This document shows, piece by piece, positions 35,429 to 45,108 of a stretch of 45,108 nucleotides of DNA. The stretch lies in NCBI GenBank assembly GCA_018969975.1, contig JAGWXI010000011.1, positions 1 to 45,108 of the forward strand. Reading direction: 5' to 3'. Source of the stretch: Burkholderiales bacterium (lineage in GTDB: Bacteria; Pseudomonadota; Gammaproteobacteria; Burkholderiales; Burkholderiaceae_C). Every line of letters begins with the position of its first letter. Positions within the stretch are counted from its first letter, which is position 1. The translations under genes were made by a program, and so were the position numbers. The notes beneath the pieces were generated by a model. That model saw only the letters and a list, made by a program, of their open reading frames with translations. It was not told the DNA's origin and made no database searches.

Positions 35429-37585
35429 CTAACGTCGTCTGGCGTTGCGAACACCTTTGATATCACCTATGAGACCCAAAACTTTGTTGAGTTTGCGCGC
35501 ATCGAACACTTCAACCGTGAAAGTCATCCAAGCCACTTCTTTGATCGACTGCGTTTGTACGCCAACTACATTCATTTTTTCTTTGGCAAATACTTCTGAA
35601 ATGTCTCGCAGTAAGCCTTGTCTATCAAATGCTTCGATCGACACATCCACTTGGTAAGCCAGGGGCTGGCTTGCTTTGGCATGGCCCCAAGCCACTTCGA
35701 TAACTCGGTCTGGGTTTTTTCGCTCAATTTGTGCAAAGTTGGAGCAATCCTCTCGGTGGATGCTCACGCCTTTGCCGCGCGTGACAAATCCTTTGATCTC
35801 ATCGGGCGGTGCTGGCTTGCAGCACTTTGCCAATTGCGTCATCAAAGAATCGATTCCCACCACCAATACACCTCCGTTTTCTGAAGGCTTGGAAGGTTTT
35901 GATTTTTTGAGGAGTATGTAATCGTCAGGGGTAACGTTTGCAGCGCTATGGGGTCTTAGAAATTGCTCAATCGCCCGCTGCGAAAACTCCTCCTTGCCAA
36001 CTGCTTCAAACAAGGCATCGGAGGATTTAAATCCAAGATGACCTGAAAGCTCTTCTAAATTGGTACTGGATTTACCTTCCCGTTGTAATATTTTTTCGAC
36101 TGCCTCGCGGCCTTTTGCCACAGTTTCTTGTAAAACCTGTGCGTTGAACCAAGCACGCACTTTTGCCCGCGCTCTGGCACTGACTAAAAAGCCTAACTCG
36201 GGGTTGAGCCAGTCCCTCGACGGTCCGCCTTCTTTCAAGGCGGTGATGGCAACAGTTTGTCCGTTTTTTAAAACGGTGTTCAGGGGCACCATGACACCAT
36301 CGATGTGCGCGCCGCGGCAGCGATGTCCTAAATTGGTGTGCAGGGTGTAGGCGAAATCAATCGGTGTTGCACCTTCTGGCAGCTCCACTACGGCTGCCTC
36401 TGGTGTCAGCACATAAATTCGATCAGGTGCAATCTGTGCATCTTTTTGGTCTTTGGATTGTTTGTCGCTCGTTTGCGCGTTGGCTGAGGCCATCTCGCGC
36501 TCCCACGCAAGCAATTGGCGCAGCACGGCAATCTTGGCGTCATAGGCACCGGTTGCAGACACACCCGAATATCCTTTTTTACCGGCCTCTTTATAGGCCC
36601 AATGCGCCGCAACACCATGCTCGGCATGGTCGTGCATGCTTTGCGTTCTGATTTGAATCTCTATGGCTTTGTTTTGAAAATCACACACTACGGTGTGCAA
36701 TGACTGGTAGCCGTTGGGTTTAGGACGTGCAATGTAATCATTGAATTCTTCGACCATTGGTATGTATTGGCTGTGTACCCAACTCAGTGCGGCATAACAA
36801 CTCGGAATTGAGTCAACCAAGATACGAAATGCCCGAATATCCAGTACTCTTTCGAACCCAATTCCTTTATCACGCATTTTTTTAACAATGCTGTAGATGT
36901 GTTTGGGCCGCCCATAGACTTTTGCTTCTATCCCCTGGGCTTTTAGTCCTTGCACAATGGATGCGCAGGTGGTAGCGATGTAACTCTCGCGCTCTGTTCT
37001 TTTTTCGTCTAACCATTGTGCAACCTGTCGGTATGTGTCGGGCTCAGTGAACCTAAAAGACAGGTCTTCTAACTCCCATTTGATTTGCCAAATACCTAAG
37101 CGGTTGGCCAATGGAGCGAAGACCTGCAAAGACTCTTGTGCCAAGCCACTGGGCAATGGCGTTTTTACCACCGAATAATGGCGCAAGGTTTGCAGTCTGG
37201 ATGCCAAACGCAACATCACTACACGTAAATCGCGTGAAAAAGCGAGCAGCATTTTGCGTACGTTCTCGACGCCGAGTTCTGGCTTAGATTCCTCGGTAAC
37301 TGAGAGCCTTGCCTGTCTTTGAATTCGAATCAACCGTGATGTCTCTATCGCAAGCGCTGCAAAGCTTGCACCAAATGCTTTGCCAATGACATCTTCAGGC
37401 TTAGCAAGATGGTCGCAGGCATAGACCAAATAACAAGCGGCCTGCATATCTTGCGAATCCCCCATTTCGGCAAGCATATGGACCATTGCATCGGTATGCG
37501 CAAGCACGTCCTCTCCGCTGTCAAAGGTACTGCCCTCTAATAACGGTTGCGCAAAAGCCCTAGCTTTTTGTAGTACGTCGTCCAT
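35429..37585 (-). CDS. relA: (p)ppGpp synthetase RelA
   Basis: RelA makes the alarmone (p)ppGpp from ATP and GTP/GDP on stalled ribosomes. The 718 residues contain an N-terminal HD-like domain that has lost the His-Asp pair (the region reads ACYLVYACDHLA), so hydrolase activity is not expected. The synthetase domain (about 225-340) has YGRPKHIYSIVKKM and DYIARPKPNGYQSLHT. A TGS domain (RIYVLTPEAAVVELPEGATP) and a C-terminal ACT domain follow. The segment EEFNDY replaces the EFDDY that I recall for the EXDD motif of RelA-type enzymes. Confidence 0.94.
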   Translation of the reverse strand: MDDVLQKARAFAQPLLEGSTFDSGEDVLAHTDAMVHMLAEMGDSQDMQAACYLVYACDHLAKPEDVIGKAFGASFAALAIETSRLIRIQRQARLSVTEESKPELGVENVRKMLLAFSRDLRVVMLRLASRLQTLRHYSVVKTPLPSGLAQESLQVFAPLANRLGIWQIKWELEDLSFRFTEPDTYRQVAQWLDEKRTERESYIATTCASIVQGLKAQGIEAKVYGRPKHIYSIVKKMRDKGIGFERVLDIRAFRILVDSIPSCYAALSWVHSQYIPMVEEFNDYIARPKPNGYQSLHTVVCDFQNKAIEIQIRTQSMHDHAEHGVAAHWAYKEAGKKGYSGVSATGAYDAKIAVLRQLLAWEREMASANAQTSDKQSKDQKDAQIAPDRIYVLTPEAAVVELPEGATPIDFAYTLHTNLGHRCRGAHIDGVMVPLNTVLKNGQTVAITALKEGGPSRDWLNPELGFLVSARARAKVRAWFNAQVLQETVAKGREAVEKILQREGKSSTNLEELSGHLGFKSSDALFEAVGKEEFSQRAIEQFLRPHSAANVTPDDYILLKKSKPSKPSENGGVLVVGIDSLMTQLAKCCKPAPPDEIKGFVTRGKGVSIHREDCSNFAQIERKNPDRVIEVAWGHAKASQPLAYQVDVSIEAFDRQGLLRDISEVFAKEKMNVVGVQTQSIKEVAWMTFTVEVFDARKLNKVLGLIGDIKGVRNARRR

Positions 37586-37655
37586 TCCAAGCGTTTTAAT
37601 TCCAAAACCTCATAATGTCACAAGTTTTTTATTTTTTTGAAAAAGGGTTCTAAAA

Positions 37656-38438
37656 ATGTCTCAATTACAACTTGCAGGAAAAACCGCTTTAGTCACGGGT
37701 TCAACCAGTGGGATCGGATTAGGTATCGCCATAGCACTGGCTAAAGAAGGTGCCAATATTGTGATGAATGGCTTTGGGGATGTAGCAAAACCCAAGGCTG
37801 AAATAGAGGCCTGCAAGGTAAAAGCGGTACACCATGCGGCTGACGTGAGTAAGGCGCAGGATATTGAAGAAATGATGGAGTTTGCCAAAGCGCAGTTTGG
37901 CGGCATAGACATTTTGGTCAATAACGCGGGTATCCAACATGTTGCTGCGGTTGAGGACTTTCCTGTCGACAAGTGGGATGCCATCATCGCTATTAATCTC
38001 AGCAGTGCATTCCACACCACCCGCTTAGCGCTTCCCTCCATGCAGAAAAAAAACTGGGGGCGCATCATCAATATTGCATCGGTTCATGGCTTGGTTGCAT
38101 CAGTCCAAAAGTCAGCCTATGTAGCAGCCAAACACGGCATTGTTGGTTTAACCAAAGTAACTGCACTAGAAAATGCGGCAACTGGTGTCACGTGTAATGC
38201 GATATGCCCCGGATGGGTGCTCACGCCATTGGTTCAAGCCCAAGTGGATGCAAAAGCAAAACTTTTAAACCTATCCAACCAAGAAGCGATCAAGCAATTA
38301 CTCGGCGAAAAAGAACCTTCCATGCAATTCACCACGCCAGAAGAACTTGGTGCTTTGGCAGTTTTTATGTGCTCCAAGGCTGCAGACAATGTTCGCGGAG
38401 TGGCGTGGAATATGGACGGCGGCTGGGCTGCGCAGTGA
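37656..38438 (+). CDS. 3-hydroxybutyrate dehydrogenase
   Basis: This is an NAD-dependent SDR of 260 residues that interconverts 3-hydroxybutyrate and acetoacetate, usually for polyhydroxybutyrate or ketone body use. Motifs are LVTGSTSGIGLGIAIALA, VNNAGIQHVAAVEDFP, INIASVHGLVAS, YVAAKHGIVGLTKV and CPGWVLTPLVQAQ, the whole pattern being characteristic of bacterial HBDH. It is divergent from relA with 70 bases between. No polyhydroxybutyrate genes are adjacent. Confidence 0.93.
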   Translation: MSQLQLAGKTALVTGSTSGIGLGIAIALAKEGANIVMNGFGDVAKPKAEIEACKVKAVHHAADVSKAQDIEEMMEFAKAQFGGIDILVNNAGIQHVAAVEDFPVDKWDAIIAINLSSAFHTTRLALPSMQKKNWGRIINIASVHGLVASVQKSAYVAAKHGIVGLTKVTALENAATGVTCNAICPGWVLTPLVQAQVDAKAKLLNLSNQEAIKQLLGEKEPSMQFTTPEELGALAVFMCSKAADNVRGVAWNMDGGWAAQ

Positions 38439-38468
38439 TTAATAGATACACTAATAATGTTTTTAACT

Positions 38469-38474
38469 TATAAT
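38469..38474 (+). promoter_or_regulatory. Candidate -10 box for the HTH gene
   Basis: A consensus TATAAT stands 36 bases before the ATG at 38511 in an AT-rich 72-base spacer. No good -35 hexamer is seen at 17 bases (nearest is GATACA at 38445 with 18), so the promoter call is tentative. Confidence 0.3.
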
Positions 38475-38510
38475 CAATTTATTATGTAAAACTAATGTTA
38501 ACTTTGCGGA

Positions 38511-38921
38511 ATGAAACGCACATCCCCAACTAAAGAAACTTCTAAGTTCGCAGACCGTTTTCGTTCCGCCCTAAAAGAAGCGGGCATACGCCCATCAGCC
38601 ACAGTCGTTGCCAACGAATTTAATTTACGGTACTGGGGTGAGGGCATCACTTCCCACGCTGCACGTAACTGGCTAATGGGGGTTTCAGTTCCCAAGCAAG
38701 ATAAGTTACTTATCTTGTGTAAGTGGCTCAAAATTTCCCCAGAAGGTTTGCTTTTTGGAACACCGCCTTCCAAGTCCTTAGACAAAAATATTGCCGAGGA
38801 AAAAATCAATCTGGTGGATCAGCAATTGGTAGTTAAATATTTGTTGCTAGCGTGCGAGCAAAAACGCTTGGTACGCGAAATAGTCGATGGGCTCACCGCA
38901 TTGCATCAAAAAAGTCAATAG
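38511..38921 (+). CDS. Small helix-turn-helix DNA-binding protein
   Basis: A 136-residue basic protein. The segment from about residue 28 to 80, including [38 protein letters not shown] and [14 protein letters not shown], reads as an XRE/repressor-like helix-turn-helix in which AARNWL would lie in the recognition helix. The C-terminal 45 residues are helical and may dimerise. Similar small regulators are common in Comamonadaceae, but I know of no assigned target. Its 3' end overlaps ispF by 7 bases in the convergent sense. Confidence 0.75.
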   Translation: MKRTSPTKETSKFADRFRSALKEAGIRPSATVVANEFNLRYWGEGITSHAARNWLMGVSVPKQDKLLILCKWLKISPEGLLFGTPPSKSLDKNIAEEKINLVDQQLVVKYLLLACEQKRLVREIVDGLTALHQKSQ

Positions 38922-39397
38922 ATCAATACGACAGCCCTTGCTTCCATACTTAAACCTTCTCCTACTGGCCCCATTTTTTCAGCAGTTTTGGCTTTTACAT
39001 TAATTTGTTGGAGGCTTATCTCCAAAGCGCTAGCGATCCTGTTACACATGGCTGGAAGAAATTGCGCTAATTTGGGAGCCTGTGCAATTACTGTTGCATC
39101 AATATTGCTAATTTGAAATCCTTTGGTTGCAAGCAATCGCCCTACTTTTTGCAAAAGAAACCAAGAGTCAGCATCCTTGAATGCGGTATCGGTATCGGGA
39201 AAGTGCCCACCAATATCGCCTAGTGCAGCAGCGCCTAGCAACGCATCAGTAATTGCGTGAAGTAAAACATCAGCATCAGAATGCCCCAAAAGACCGTGCG
39301 TATGTGGGATCTGCACCCCCCCGATGACCAAATCACGCCCAGTAACTAACGCGTGTGAATCCCAGCCTTCACCAATCCGAAATTTAATGTTTTCCAT
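38915..39397 (-). CDS. ispF: 2-C-methyl-D-erythritol 2,4-cyclodiphosphate synthase
   Basis: IspF cyclises CDP-methylerythritol 2-phosphate in the MEP pathway. The 160 residues match the family. [11 protein letters not shown] carries the zinc-binding Asp-x-His, [19 protein letters not shown] the third His and the Asp-Ala-Asp element, and [11 protein letters not shown] the diphosphate loop. The C-terminal [19 protein letters not shown] is standard. The start overlaps ispD by 14 bases. Confidence 0.97.
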   Translation of the reverse strand: MENIKFRIGEGWDSHALVTGRDLVIGGVQIPHTHGLLGHSDADVLLHAITDALLGAAALGDIGGHFPDTDTAFKDADSWFLLQKVGRLLATKGFQISNIDATVIAQAPKLAQFLPAMCNRIASALEISLQQINVKAKTAEKMGPVGEGLSMEARAVVLIY

Positions 39398-40115
39398 GCA
39401 ATGGGTTGTTTCTCATGTGCAAAATAGCCTCTGCTAAAGCAAAGTCTTGCGGGTAGGTAACTTTGAAATTATGGCTGTCACAAGCCACTAACAATGGATG
39501 CAAACCCAACAACTCTATGGCTGAAGATTCATCTGTAACAGCCGAACCAGCTTTTTCAATAGCAAGCTTGAGTGTTCCGATGCGAAACATTTGTGGTGTT
39601 TGTGCAAGCCATTTATCCACTCGACTCAATGTGGTGGCTACACGATTTTGATCAGCAGACTTCAATGTATCTGCCAAAGGTTGCGCCAAAAGCCCGCCAA
39701 CAGCTTCTTGTGCCATGGCGTCAATCAAGCTATTGATTTGCTGTGGCGTGATCAAACAACGTGCAGCGTCATGGACTAACACCCAGTCATCTGAATTGGC
39801 CCCACTCGCGAGTAAGGTGTTCAAGCCAGCTAATACCGTATCGCAGCGTTGGGCCCCACCGACTTCAGCAACTTCAACCTGCGTCAATGCAAATTTTTCA
39901 ATCAAACCCTGCATAACCTTATCCCTAGGCGCCACCACAACCAAGACTTGCTTGATACGTTTCACTGCATGGAATGCACGCAAGGTGTGGATCACCATAG
40001 GTAAACCGTAAAGCGCGCGGTACTGCTTTGGTTCGGAACTACCTGCACGCGATCCACTACCAGCGCAAGGTATCAATGCATACATGAAATGCGCTGCAGT
40101 TGTAGGGTCAGACAT
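39384..40115 (-). CDS. ispD: 2-C-methyl-D-erythritol 4-phosphate cytidylyltransferase
   Basis: IspD joins MEP and CTP to CDP-methylerythritol. [13 protein letters not shown] is the nucleotide-binding glycine-rich loop, with Pro-Cys in place of the more usual Pro-Ala. [23 protein letters not shown] and [11 protein letters not shown] are the family motifs. It can start at ATG 40115 (243 residues) or 40085 (MYALIPCAG, 233 residues). With the first start, only 23 bases separate it from the divergent mfd gene. Confidence 0.96.
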   Translation of the reverse strand: MSDPTTAAHFMYALIPCAGSGSRAGSSEPKQYRALYGLPMVIHTLRAFHAVKRIKQVLVVVAPRDKVMQGLIEKFALTQVEVAEVGGAQRCDTVLAGLNTLLASGANSDDWVLVHDAARCLITPQQINSLIDAMAQEAVGGLLAQPLADTLKSADQNRVATTLSRVDKWLAQTPQMFRIGTLKLAIEKAGSAVTDESSAIELLGLHPLLVACDSHNFKVTYPQDFALAEAILHMRNNPLHGKH

Positions 40116-40138
40116 ATCGTCATTCTAGAATCAACCCA

Positions 40139-43100
40139 ATGCACCTGCCTTCTTTAAGTACCGGTAAACGTTTTGCCATTGATCGTCCTGTTGGTTCAGC
40201 CGATGCGCTGTTGCTTGCCAAACTAGGGGCACAACAGAAATCCCAAAATATCCAAGTCGCCATCGTTACGGCAGATGCTGCTGATGCACACCGCTTGCAA
40301 GATGAAATAACTTTCTTTGCGCCACAAGTGCGTTGTGTGCTGTTTCCCGATTGGGAGACCCTCCCTTACGACAGTTTTTCGCCCCACCAAGATTTAATTA
40401 GCGAAAGGTTAGCGACTCTGTGGCGTATTTCGCAGGGTGATGCAGATGTCATTTTGATTCCAGCGAGCACTGCGCTCTACCGACTGGCACCACCATCTTT
40501 TTTAGCCGGATACACATTTGCATTCAAAGTAAAGCAAACACTCAACGAGGGCAAGCTCAAAGAACAACTCAGTTTGGCTGGCTACAGCCATGTCACCCAA
40601 GTTGTCAGCCCAGGCGAATACGCGGTACGCGGTGGCTTGATTGATTTGTTCCCGATGGGCTCTTTAGTTCCCTACCGCGTCGATTTATTTGACAACGAAA
40701 TAGATTCCATCCGCACCTTCGACCCCGATAGCCAGCGCAGCTTGTACCCTGTTCCTGAAGTCCGACTGCTCCCTGGACGCGAGTTCCCCATGGACCAAGA
40801 TGCGCGCGCGCTATTTCGTAAGCGTTGGCGTGAACTGCTAGAAGGTGATCCGACGAAAAGTCGAATCTACAAAGACATCGGCAACGGTATCGCAACAGCA
40901 GGAATTGAGTATTACCTTCCCCTGTTCTTTGAAGAAACCGCGACTGTCTTCAATTACCTCAGCCCATCCGCTGTCGTGGTGCTGCATGGTGAACTAGAGC
41001 CTATTTTTCAGCGCTTTTGGCAAGACACGCAAGAGCGTTACCGCTTAGTTCAAGGTGACTCCGAGAGACCAGCGCTATCGCCAAGTAGTTTGTTTCTAAG
41101 CGCAGAACAATTTTTTTCCAAGGCTAACCAATACGCGCAACTTGCATTGCGTCCCTATAACGCTGCACAAGCTGAGTCCTCAGTTACCCAGTCCCTTCCA
41201 GATTTAATGGTGGTGCGCGGCGCAAATGATCCGCTCGAGCGCTTGGAGTTGTATGCCAAGAACACCGCTCAGCGGTTATTGATTTTGGCTGAAAGCGATG
41301 GGCGACGCGAAAGTCTTTTAGATTTTTTACGTGCCAGCGAACTCAATCCTGTTGTTTTTGATTCACTACAAGACTTTGAAAAATCACAAACAAAAATAGG
41401 TATTGCTACTTCCCAACTACAAATGGGCTTTAGCTGGTTAGAAGCTGGTATCGACTTCATCACTGAAACTGAATTGTTTGCGGTTGCTCCTGCCGCGCGC
41501 AGAAGAAAAAAACAAGAACAAGTTAGTGATGTTGAAGCCCTCATCAAAGATTTATCCGAACTCAATGTCGGCGACCCAGTAGTGCATAACGCCCATGGCA
41601 TAGGGCGCTACCGTGGCCTGATCAACATGGATTTGGGTGAAAAAACCGTTGAAGGTCTGCCTGTTTTACAAGAGTTCTTACACCTCGAATACGCCGATCA
41701 AGCAGTTTTATATGTGCCCGTTAGCCAGTTGCATTTAATCGGGCGCTACACCGGGGTGGGCGCAGACGAAGCTCCATTGCACAAATTGGGCTCTGCCCAA
41801 TGGGATAAAGCTAAACGCCGCGCTGCGGAACAAGTGCGTGACGCCGCTGCCGAATTGCTCAACATTTATGCGCGTCGTGCTGCTCGGGTCGGACACCCGT
41901 TTCGCTATTCGCCGCAGGATTACGAGACCTTCGCCAATGATTTTGGATTTGAAGAAACTGCAGACCAGCGTGCTGCCATTCATGCGGTGATTCAAGACAT
42001 GATCAGCCCACGTCCGATGGACCGGTTGGTCTGCGGCGACGTGGGTTTTGGCAAAACCGAGGTGGCATTGCGAGCTGCTTTTGTTGCAGTTACTGGTGGA
42101 AAACAAGTGGCTTTATTAGCGCCCACCACCTTGCTTGCTGAACAACATTTTCAAACCCTGAGCGACCGCTTTAGTAAATGGCCCATCAAAATTGCTGAAA
42201 TGAGTCGCTTTCGCTCTGCCAAGGAAATCACCCTGGCCGCCAAAGGATTGGCGCAAGGCCAGATCGATATTGTGGTGGGCACACACAAACTTTTGAGCGA
42301 GAGCGTCAAGTTCAAAGACTTAGGGCTTTTGATCATCGACGAAGAACATCGATTTGGTGTGCGCCACAAAGAAGCGATGAAAGCCATGCGGGCGGAGGTA
42401 GACGTATTAACTCTCACCGCAACCCCTATTCCGAGAACTTTGGGTATGGCTCTGGAAGGCCTGCGTGACCTCAGCGTCATCGCAACTGCTCCACAAAGAC
42501 GACTTGCCATTAAAACTTTTGTCCGCTCTGAAGGTAATGGTGTCATCCGCGAAGCTGTATTGCGTGAACTCAAGCGTGGTGGTCAGTGTTATTTTTTACA
42601 CAACGAAGTCGACACCATCGAAAACCGTCGCGCACGCCTAGAAGAACTCCTGCCTGAGGCCCGTATCGCCATCGCGCATGGACAAATGCCTGAACGTGAA
42701 CTCGAACGTGTGATGCGTGAATTCGTGGCGCAACGCTACAACGTTTTACTTTGCTCGACCATTATTGAAACAGGCATTGACGTCCCAACAGCCAACACCA
42801 TCATCATGAGTCGCGCTGACAAATTTGGTTTGGCCCAACTCCATCAATTACGCGGCCGCGTTGGACGCAGCCACCACCAAGCCTATGCTTATTTGATGGT
42901 GCCCGACATGGAATCGCTCACCAAACAAGCCACGCAAAGACTGGACGCTATTCAGCAAATGGAAGAGTTGGGCTCTGGTTTTTACTTGGCCATGCACGAC
43001 CTTGAGATTCGAGGTGCTGGCGAAGTTTTGGGCGAGAGCCAAAGCGGCAATATGCTGGAGGTTGGTTTTCAGCTCTACAACGAGATGTTGAGCGAAGCGG

Positions 43101-43627
43101 TTCGGGCATTGAAGAACGGTGAAGAACCAGACCTACTAAGCCCGCTTAGCGCGACAACAGAGGTGAATCTCCATGCACCAGCTCTTCTACCCAACGACTA
43201 TTGCGGCGACGTGCATTTAAGACTGTCTTTCTACAAAAAATTAGCTATTGCCAAAACATCTGAACAAATTGATGGTTTACTTGAAGAATTGGTAGACCGG
43301 TTTGGAAAACTGCCGGCACAAGCCCAAACGCTGATCGATGTACATCGCTTACGCGTCAAAGCCCGTGACTATGGCGTGACCAAGGTCGATGCCACACCCC
43401 ATGTGACCATCATCAGTTTCAAACCCAATCCGCCGTTTGATGCCATGCGCATCATCGAGTTGGTGCAAAAAAACAAACACATCAAGTTAGCGGGCAATGA
43501 CAGACTTCGCATTGAGCGTGAGCTTCCAGAGCCCATGGCCAGAGCCAAAATGGTGCAAGATATTTTGCGAGCTTTGGGGAAGCCTATTACCCCATCTAAA
43601 TCAACAACTGCAACTTCTCTGACCTAG
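40139..43627 (+). CDS. mfd: Transcription-repair coupling factor
   Basis: Mfd removes RNA polymerase stalled at lesions and recruits UvrA. The 1162 residues match the family. They comprise a UvrB-homology region at the N-terminus (PDWETLPYDSFSPHQDLISE), the RNA-polymerase-interacting domain (GDPVVHNAHGIGRYRGLINM), and SF2 helicase motifs: Walker A CGDVGFGKTEVALRAAF, LLIIDEEHRFGVR, TLTATPIPRTL and QLRGRVGRS. The TRG motif and C-terminal UvrA-binding domain follow. It is divergent from ispD and followed by serB 34 bases later. A uvrC gene lies just beyond, though convergent. Confidence 0.98.
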   Translation: MHLPSLSTGKRFAIDRPVGSADALLLAKLGAQQKSQNIQVAIVTADAADAHRLQDEITFFAPQVRCVLFPDWETLPYDSFSPHQDLISERLATLWRISQGDADVILIPASTALYRLAPPSFLAGYTFAFKVKQTLNEGKLKEQLSLAGYSHVTQVVSPGEYAVRGGLIDLFPMGSLVPYRVDLFDNEIDSIRTFDPDSQRSLYPVPEVRLLPGREFPMDQDARALFRKRWRELLEGDPTKSRIYKDIGNGIATAGIEYYLPLFFEETATVFNYLSPSAVVVLHGELEPIFQRFWQDTQERYRLVQGDSERPALSPSSLFLSAEQFFSKANQYAQLALRPYNAAQAESSVTQSLPDLMVVRGANDPLERLELYAKNTAQRLLILAESDGRRESLLDFLRASELNPVVFDSLQDFEKSQTKIGIATSQLQMGFSWLEAGIDFITETELFAVAPAARRRKKQEQVSDVEALIKDLSELNVGDPVVHNAHGIGRYRGLINMDLGEKTVEGLPVLQEFLHLEYADQAVLYVPVSQLHLIGRYTGVGADEAPLHKLGSAQWDKAKRRAAEQVRDAAAELLNIYARRAARVGHPFRYSPQDYETFANDFGFEETADQRAAIHAVIQDMISPRPMDRLVCGDVGFGKTEVALRAAFVAVTGGKQVALLAPTTLLAEQHFQTLSDRFSKWPIKIAEMSRFRSAKEITLAAKGLAQGQIDIVVGTHKLLSESVKFKDLGLLIIDEEHRFGVRHKEAMKAMRAEVDVLTLTATPIPRTLGMALEGLRDLSVIATAPQRRLAIKTFVRSEGNGVIREAVLRELKRGGQCYFLHNEVDTIENRRARLEELLPEARIAIAHGQMPERELERVMREFVAQRYNVLLCSTIIETGIDVPTANTIIMSRADKFGLAQLHQLRGRVGRSHHQAYAYLMVPDMESLTKQATQRLDAIQQMEELGSGFYLAMHDLEIRGAGEVLGESQSGNMLEVGFQLYNEMLSEAVRALKNGEEPDLLSPLSATTEVNLHAPALLPNDYCGDVHLRLSFYKKLAIAKTSEQIDGLLEELVDRFGKLPAQAQTLIDVHRLRVKARDYGVTKVDATPHVTIISFKPNPPFDAMRIIELVQKNKHIKLAGNDRLRIERELPEPMARAKMVQDILRALGKPITPSKSTTATSLT

Positions 43628-43661
43628 ATAATCTCGGTCATTCATTACTTTTACACATCTC

Positions 43662-44399
43662 ATGGCACAACAAGAATTTGCCCCAGGTCTTTTTATTCAA
43701 GGCATTGCATCGCCGCTTACATTGCACGATTTCAAACTCATCGCATTTGATATGGATTCGACCCTGATCAATATCGAATGTATTGATGAAATAGCCGATG
43801 CGGCTGGACGCAAAGCAGAAGTCAGCGCCATTACGGAGGCCGCCATGCGAGGTGAAATCACAGATTTCAAAGACAGTTTGCGCAAACGCGTTGCCTTGCT
43901 CAAAGGCGTGCCCCAAGAAGCCTTGGACAATGTTTTTACCAAGCGCTTGCGGTTGAACCCTGGTGCTAAAGAATTGGTAGACACATGTAAGCAACACGGC
44001 ATGAAAGTATTGCTAGTCAGTGGTGGTTTTACTTTTTTTGCGGACCGTGTAGGGCACATGCTCAACATTGACTTCACCCGCAGCAATGTTCTTCAAATTG
44101 CAGATGGACACCTCACAGGTCGGTTAGTGGATCAGCCTTGGGGTGATATTTGCGATGGTGCAGAGAAGCGAAAAAAACTTCTTGAAACTTGTGCTGAGTT
44201 GGGCATCTCACCTAAACAAAGTATTGCCATGGGAGACGGCGCAAATGACTTGTTAATGATGGGCGTTGCAGGACTCTCTGTGGCTTACCACGCTAAGCCA
44301 AAGGTTCGCGAACAAGCCATGGTGTCTATACAAAAAGGCGGGCTAGATCGCTTGCTAGAAATCGTTAAGCCCAAGCCTAGCGCAAAGCTTGGTAAATAG
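43662..44399 (+). CDS. serB: Phosphoserine phosphatase
   Basis: SerB is an HAD-superfamily phosphatase that makes L-serine. The 245 residues carry [18 protein letters not shown] (nucleophile and acid Asp of DxDST), [14 protein letters not shown] (Ser of motif 2), and the Lys and Asp motif 3/4 [14 protein letters not shown]. It lacks the N-terminal ACT domain found in some SerB. Its last 23 bases overlap uvrC on the other strand. Confidence 0.96.
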   Translation: MAQQEFAPGLFIQGIASPLTLHDFKLIAFDMDSTLINIECIDEIADAAGRKAEVSAITEAAMRGEITDFKDSLRKRVALLKGVPQEALDNVFTKRLRLNPGAKELVDTCKQHGMKVLLVSGGFTFFADRVGHMLNIDFTRSNVLQIADGHLTGRLVDQPWGDICDGAEKRKKLLETCAELGISPKQSIAMGDGANDLLMMGVAGLSVAYHAKPKVREQAMVSIQKGGLDRLLEIVKPKPSAKLGK

Positions 44400-45108
44400 T
44401 TTGCGCAAGTTCTAAAGAAATACCTTCCACACTGCAAAGGTCTTGCACACTTGCTTGCGCTACGCCACGCGCACCGCCAAAACGTTGTAGCAACTTGGCG
44501 CGCTTCTTAGATCCTATGCCAGCAATCTCTTCTAAGGTGCTTCCGCCAACACGCACCTTGGCACGCGCCGCACGCATTCCGGTAATCGCAAAGCGATGCG
44601 CCTCGTCGCGAATCTGAGCAATCAACATGAGCGCCGCCGAATCACGACCTAAGTAGACTTTTTCACGGCCATCGGCAAAGACCAACTCCTCTAGTCCCAC
44701 CTTACGGCCTTCGCCTTTTTCTACACCCACAATCCGCGATACATCCAACCCAAGCGCTTCAAACACTTCGCGTGCCATAGAGACTTGGCCTTTGCCTCCG
44801 TCAATCAACACCAAGTCGGGTAACTTACCTTCTCCTGCGCGCACCGCTTCAGCAAGTTTGCTGTAACGGCGCTCCAGCACTTGGCGCATGGCGGCATAGT
44901 CATCCCCTGGTGTGATGCCGTCGATGTTGTAGCGGCGGTATTCACTGCTTTGCATTTTGTGGTGGTGGAACACCACACAAGATGCTTGGGTCGACTCACC
45001 CGCCGTGTGCGAAATGTCGAAACATTCCACCCGAAACACATCCAGGTTGTCGACGTCTAAATCTAAGGCATCGACCAAAGAGCGCGTTCGCGCTTGTTGC
45101 GAACCTTC
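44377..45108 (-). CDS. uvrC: Excinuclease ABC subunit C (C-terminal part, cut by window edge)
   Basis: UvrC makes both incisions in nucleotide excision repair. About 243 C-terminal residues are inside the window. The frame is open to the right edge and the N-terminal GIY-YIG nuclease lies outside. Seen here are the RNase H-like 5' nuclease domain ([47 protein letters not shown]) and the helix-hairpin-helix pair ([23 protein letters not shown]-type tail, ending QTIYQALR). Confidence 0.96.
   Translation of the reverse strand, partial: EGSQQARTRSLVDALDLDVDNLDVFRVECFDISHTAGESTQASCVVFHHHKMQSSEYRRYNIDGITPGDDYAAMRQVLERRYSKLAEAVRAGEGKLPDLVLIDGGKGQVSMAREVFEALGLDVSRIVGVEKGEGRKVGLEELVFADGREKVYLGRDSAALMLIAQIRDEAHRFAITGMRAARAKVRVGGSTLEEIAGIGSKKRAKLLQRFGGARGVAQASVQDLCSVEGISLELAQTIYQALR

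Overview
The window reads as chromosome of a betaproteobacterium of order Burkholderiales, most likely a freshwater Comamonadaceae-type organism. The grounds are gene order (rpsB-tsf-pyrH-frr-cdsA-dxr-bamA-ompH-lpxD-fabZ-lpxA-lpxB-rnhB; ispF-ispD divergent from mfd-serB; relA beside tRNA-Val), moderate GC and dense packing with many ATGA and TGATG gene junctions. It is a long run of housekeeping genes with one accessory catabolic island of about 17 kb.

137-13009 (minus strand): translation, lipid precursor, outer-membrane assembly and lipid A cluster. It runs from rpsB through tsf, pyrH, frr, cdsA, dxr, bamA, ompH, lpxD, fabZ, lpxA, lpxB and rnhB to a TrmH-family RNA methyltransferase. Strong hairpin/U-tract terminators follow rpsB and tsf. 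Two genes expected here in related bacteria are cleanly absent: uppS (between frr and cdsA) and rseP (between dxr and bamA). 13190-18193 holds dadA, rnr, tRNA-Leu(CAG) and rimO, with almost no spacer. A tRNA-like remnant lies just beyond rimO.

18432-35259: a sugar or sugar-acid catabolism island with three transcription units and one single gene. The single gene is an aldehyde dehydrogenase. Unit A (minus): SMP-30-type lactonase, enolase-superfamily dehydratase or cycloisomerase, DUF2520 oxidoreductase. Unit B (plus, divergent from A): SDR dehydrogenase, complete SsuABC/TauABC-type importer, YihU-like beta-hydroxyacid dehydrogenase, DUF1330 protein, terminator. Unit C (minus): class III CoA-transferase, EthD protein, second SDR, large protein resembling D-apionolactonase, LysR regulator, second class III CoA-transferase. 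A perfect 40-bp palindrome sits between A and B. The set suggests oxidation of an imported polyol, branched sugar or modified (possibly sulfonated) sugar to a lactone, hydrolysis, dehydration, and further processing through aldehyde, hydroxyacid and CoA-ester steps. No aldolase is present and the substrate cannot be read from sequence. This is the best candidate for an undescribed system.

35322-45108: tRNA-Val(GAC), relA, 3-hydroxybutyrate dehydrogenase, a small HTH protein, ispF-ispD, mfd, serB, and the 3' part of uvrC cut by the window edge. No CRISPR array, insertion sequence, integrase or rRNA was seen, and no gene-free stretch exceeds 300 bases.
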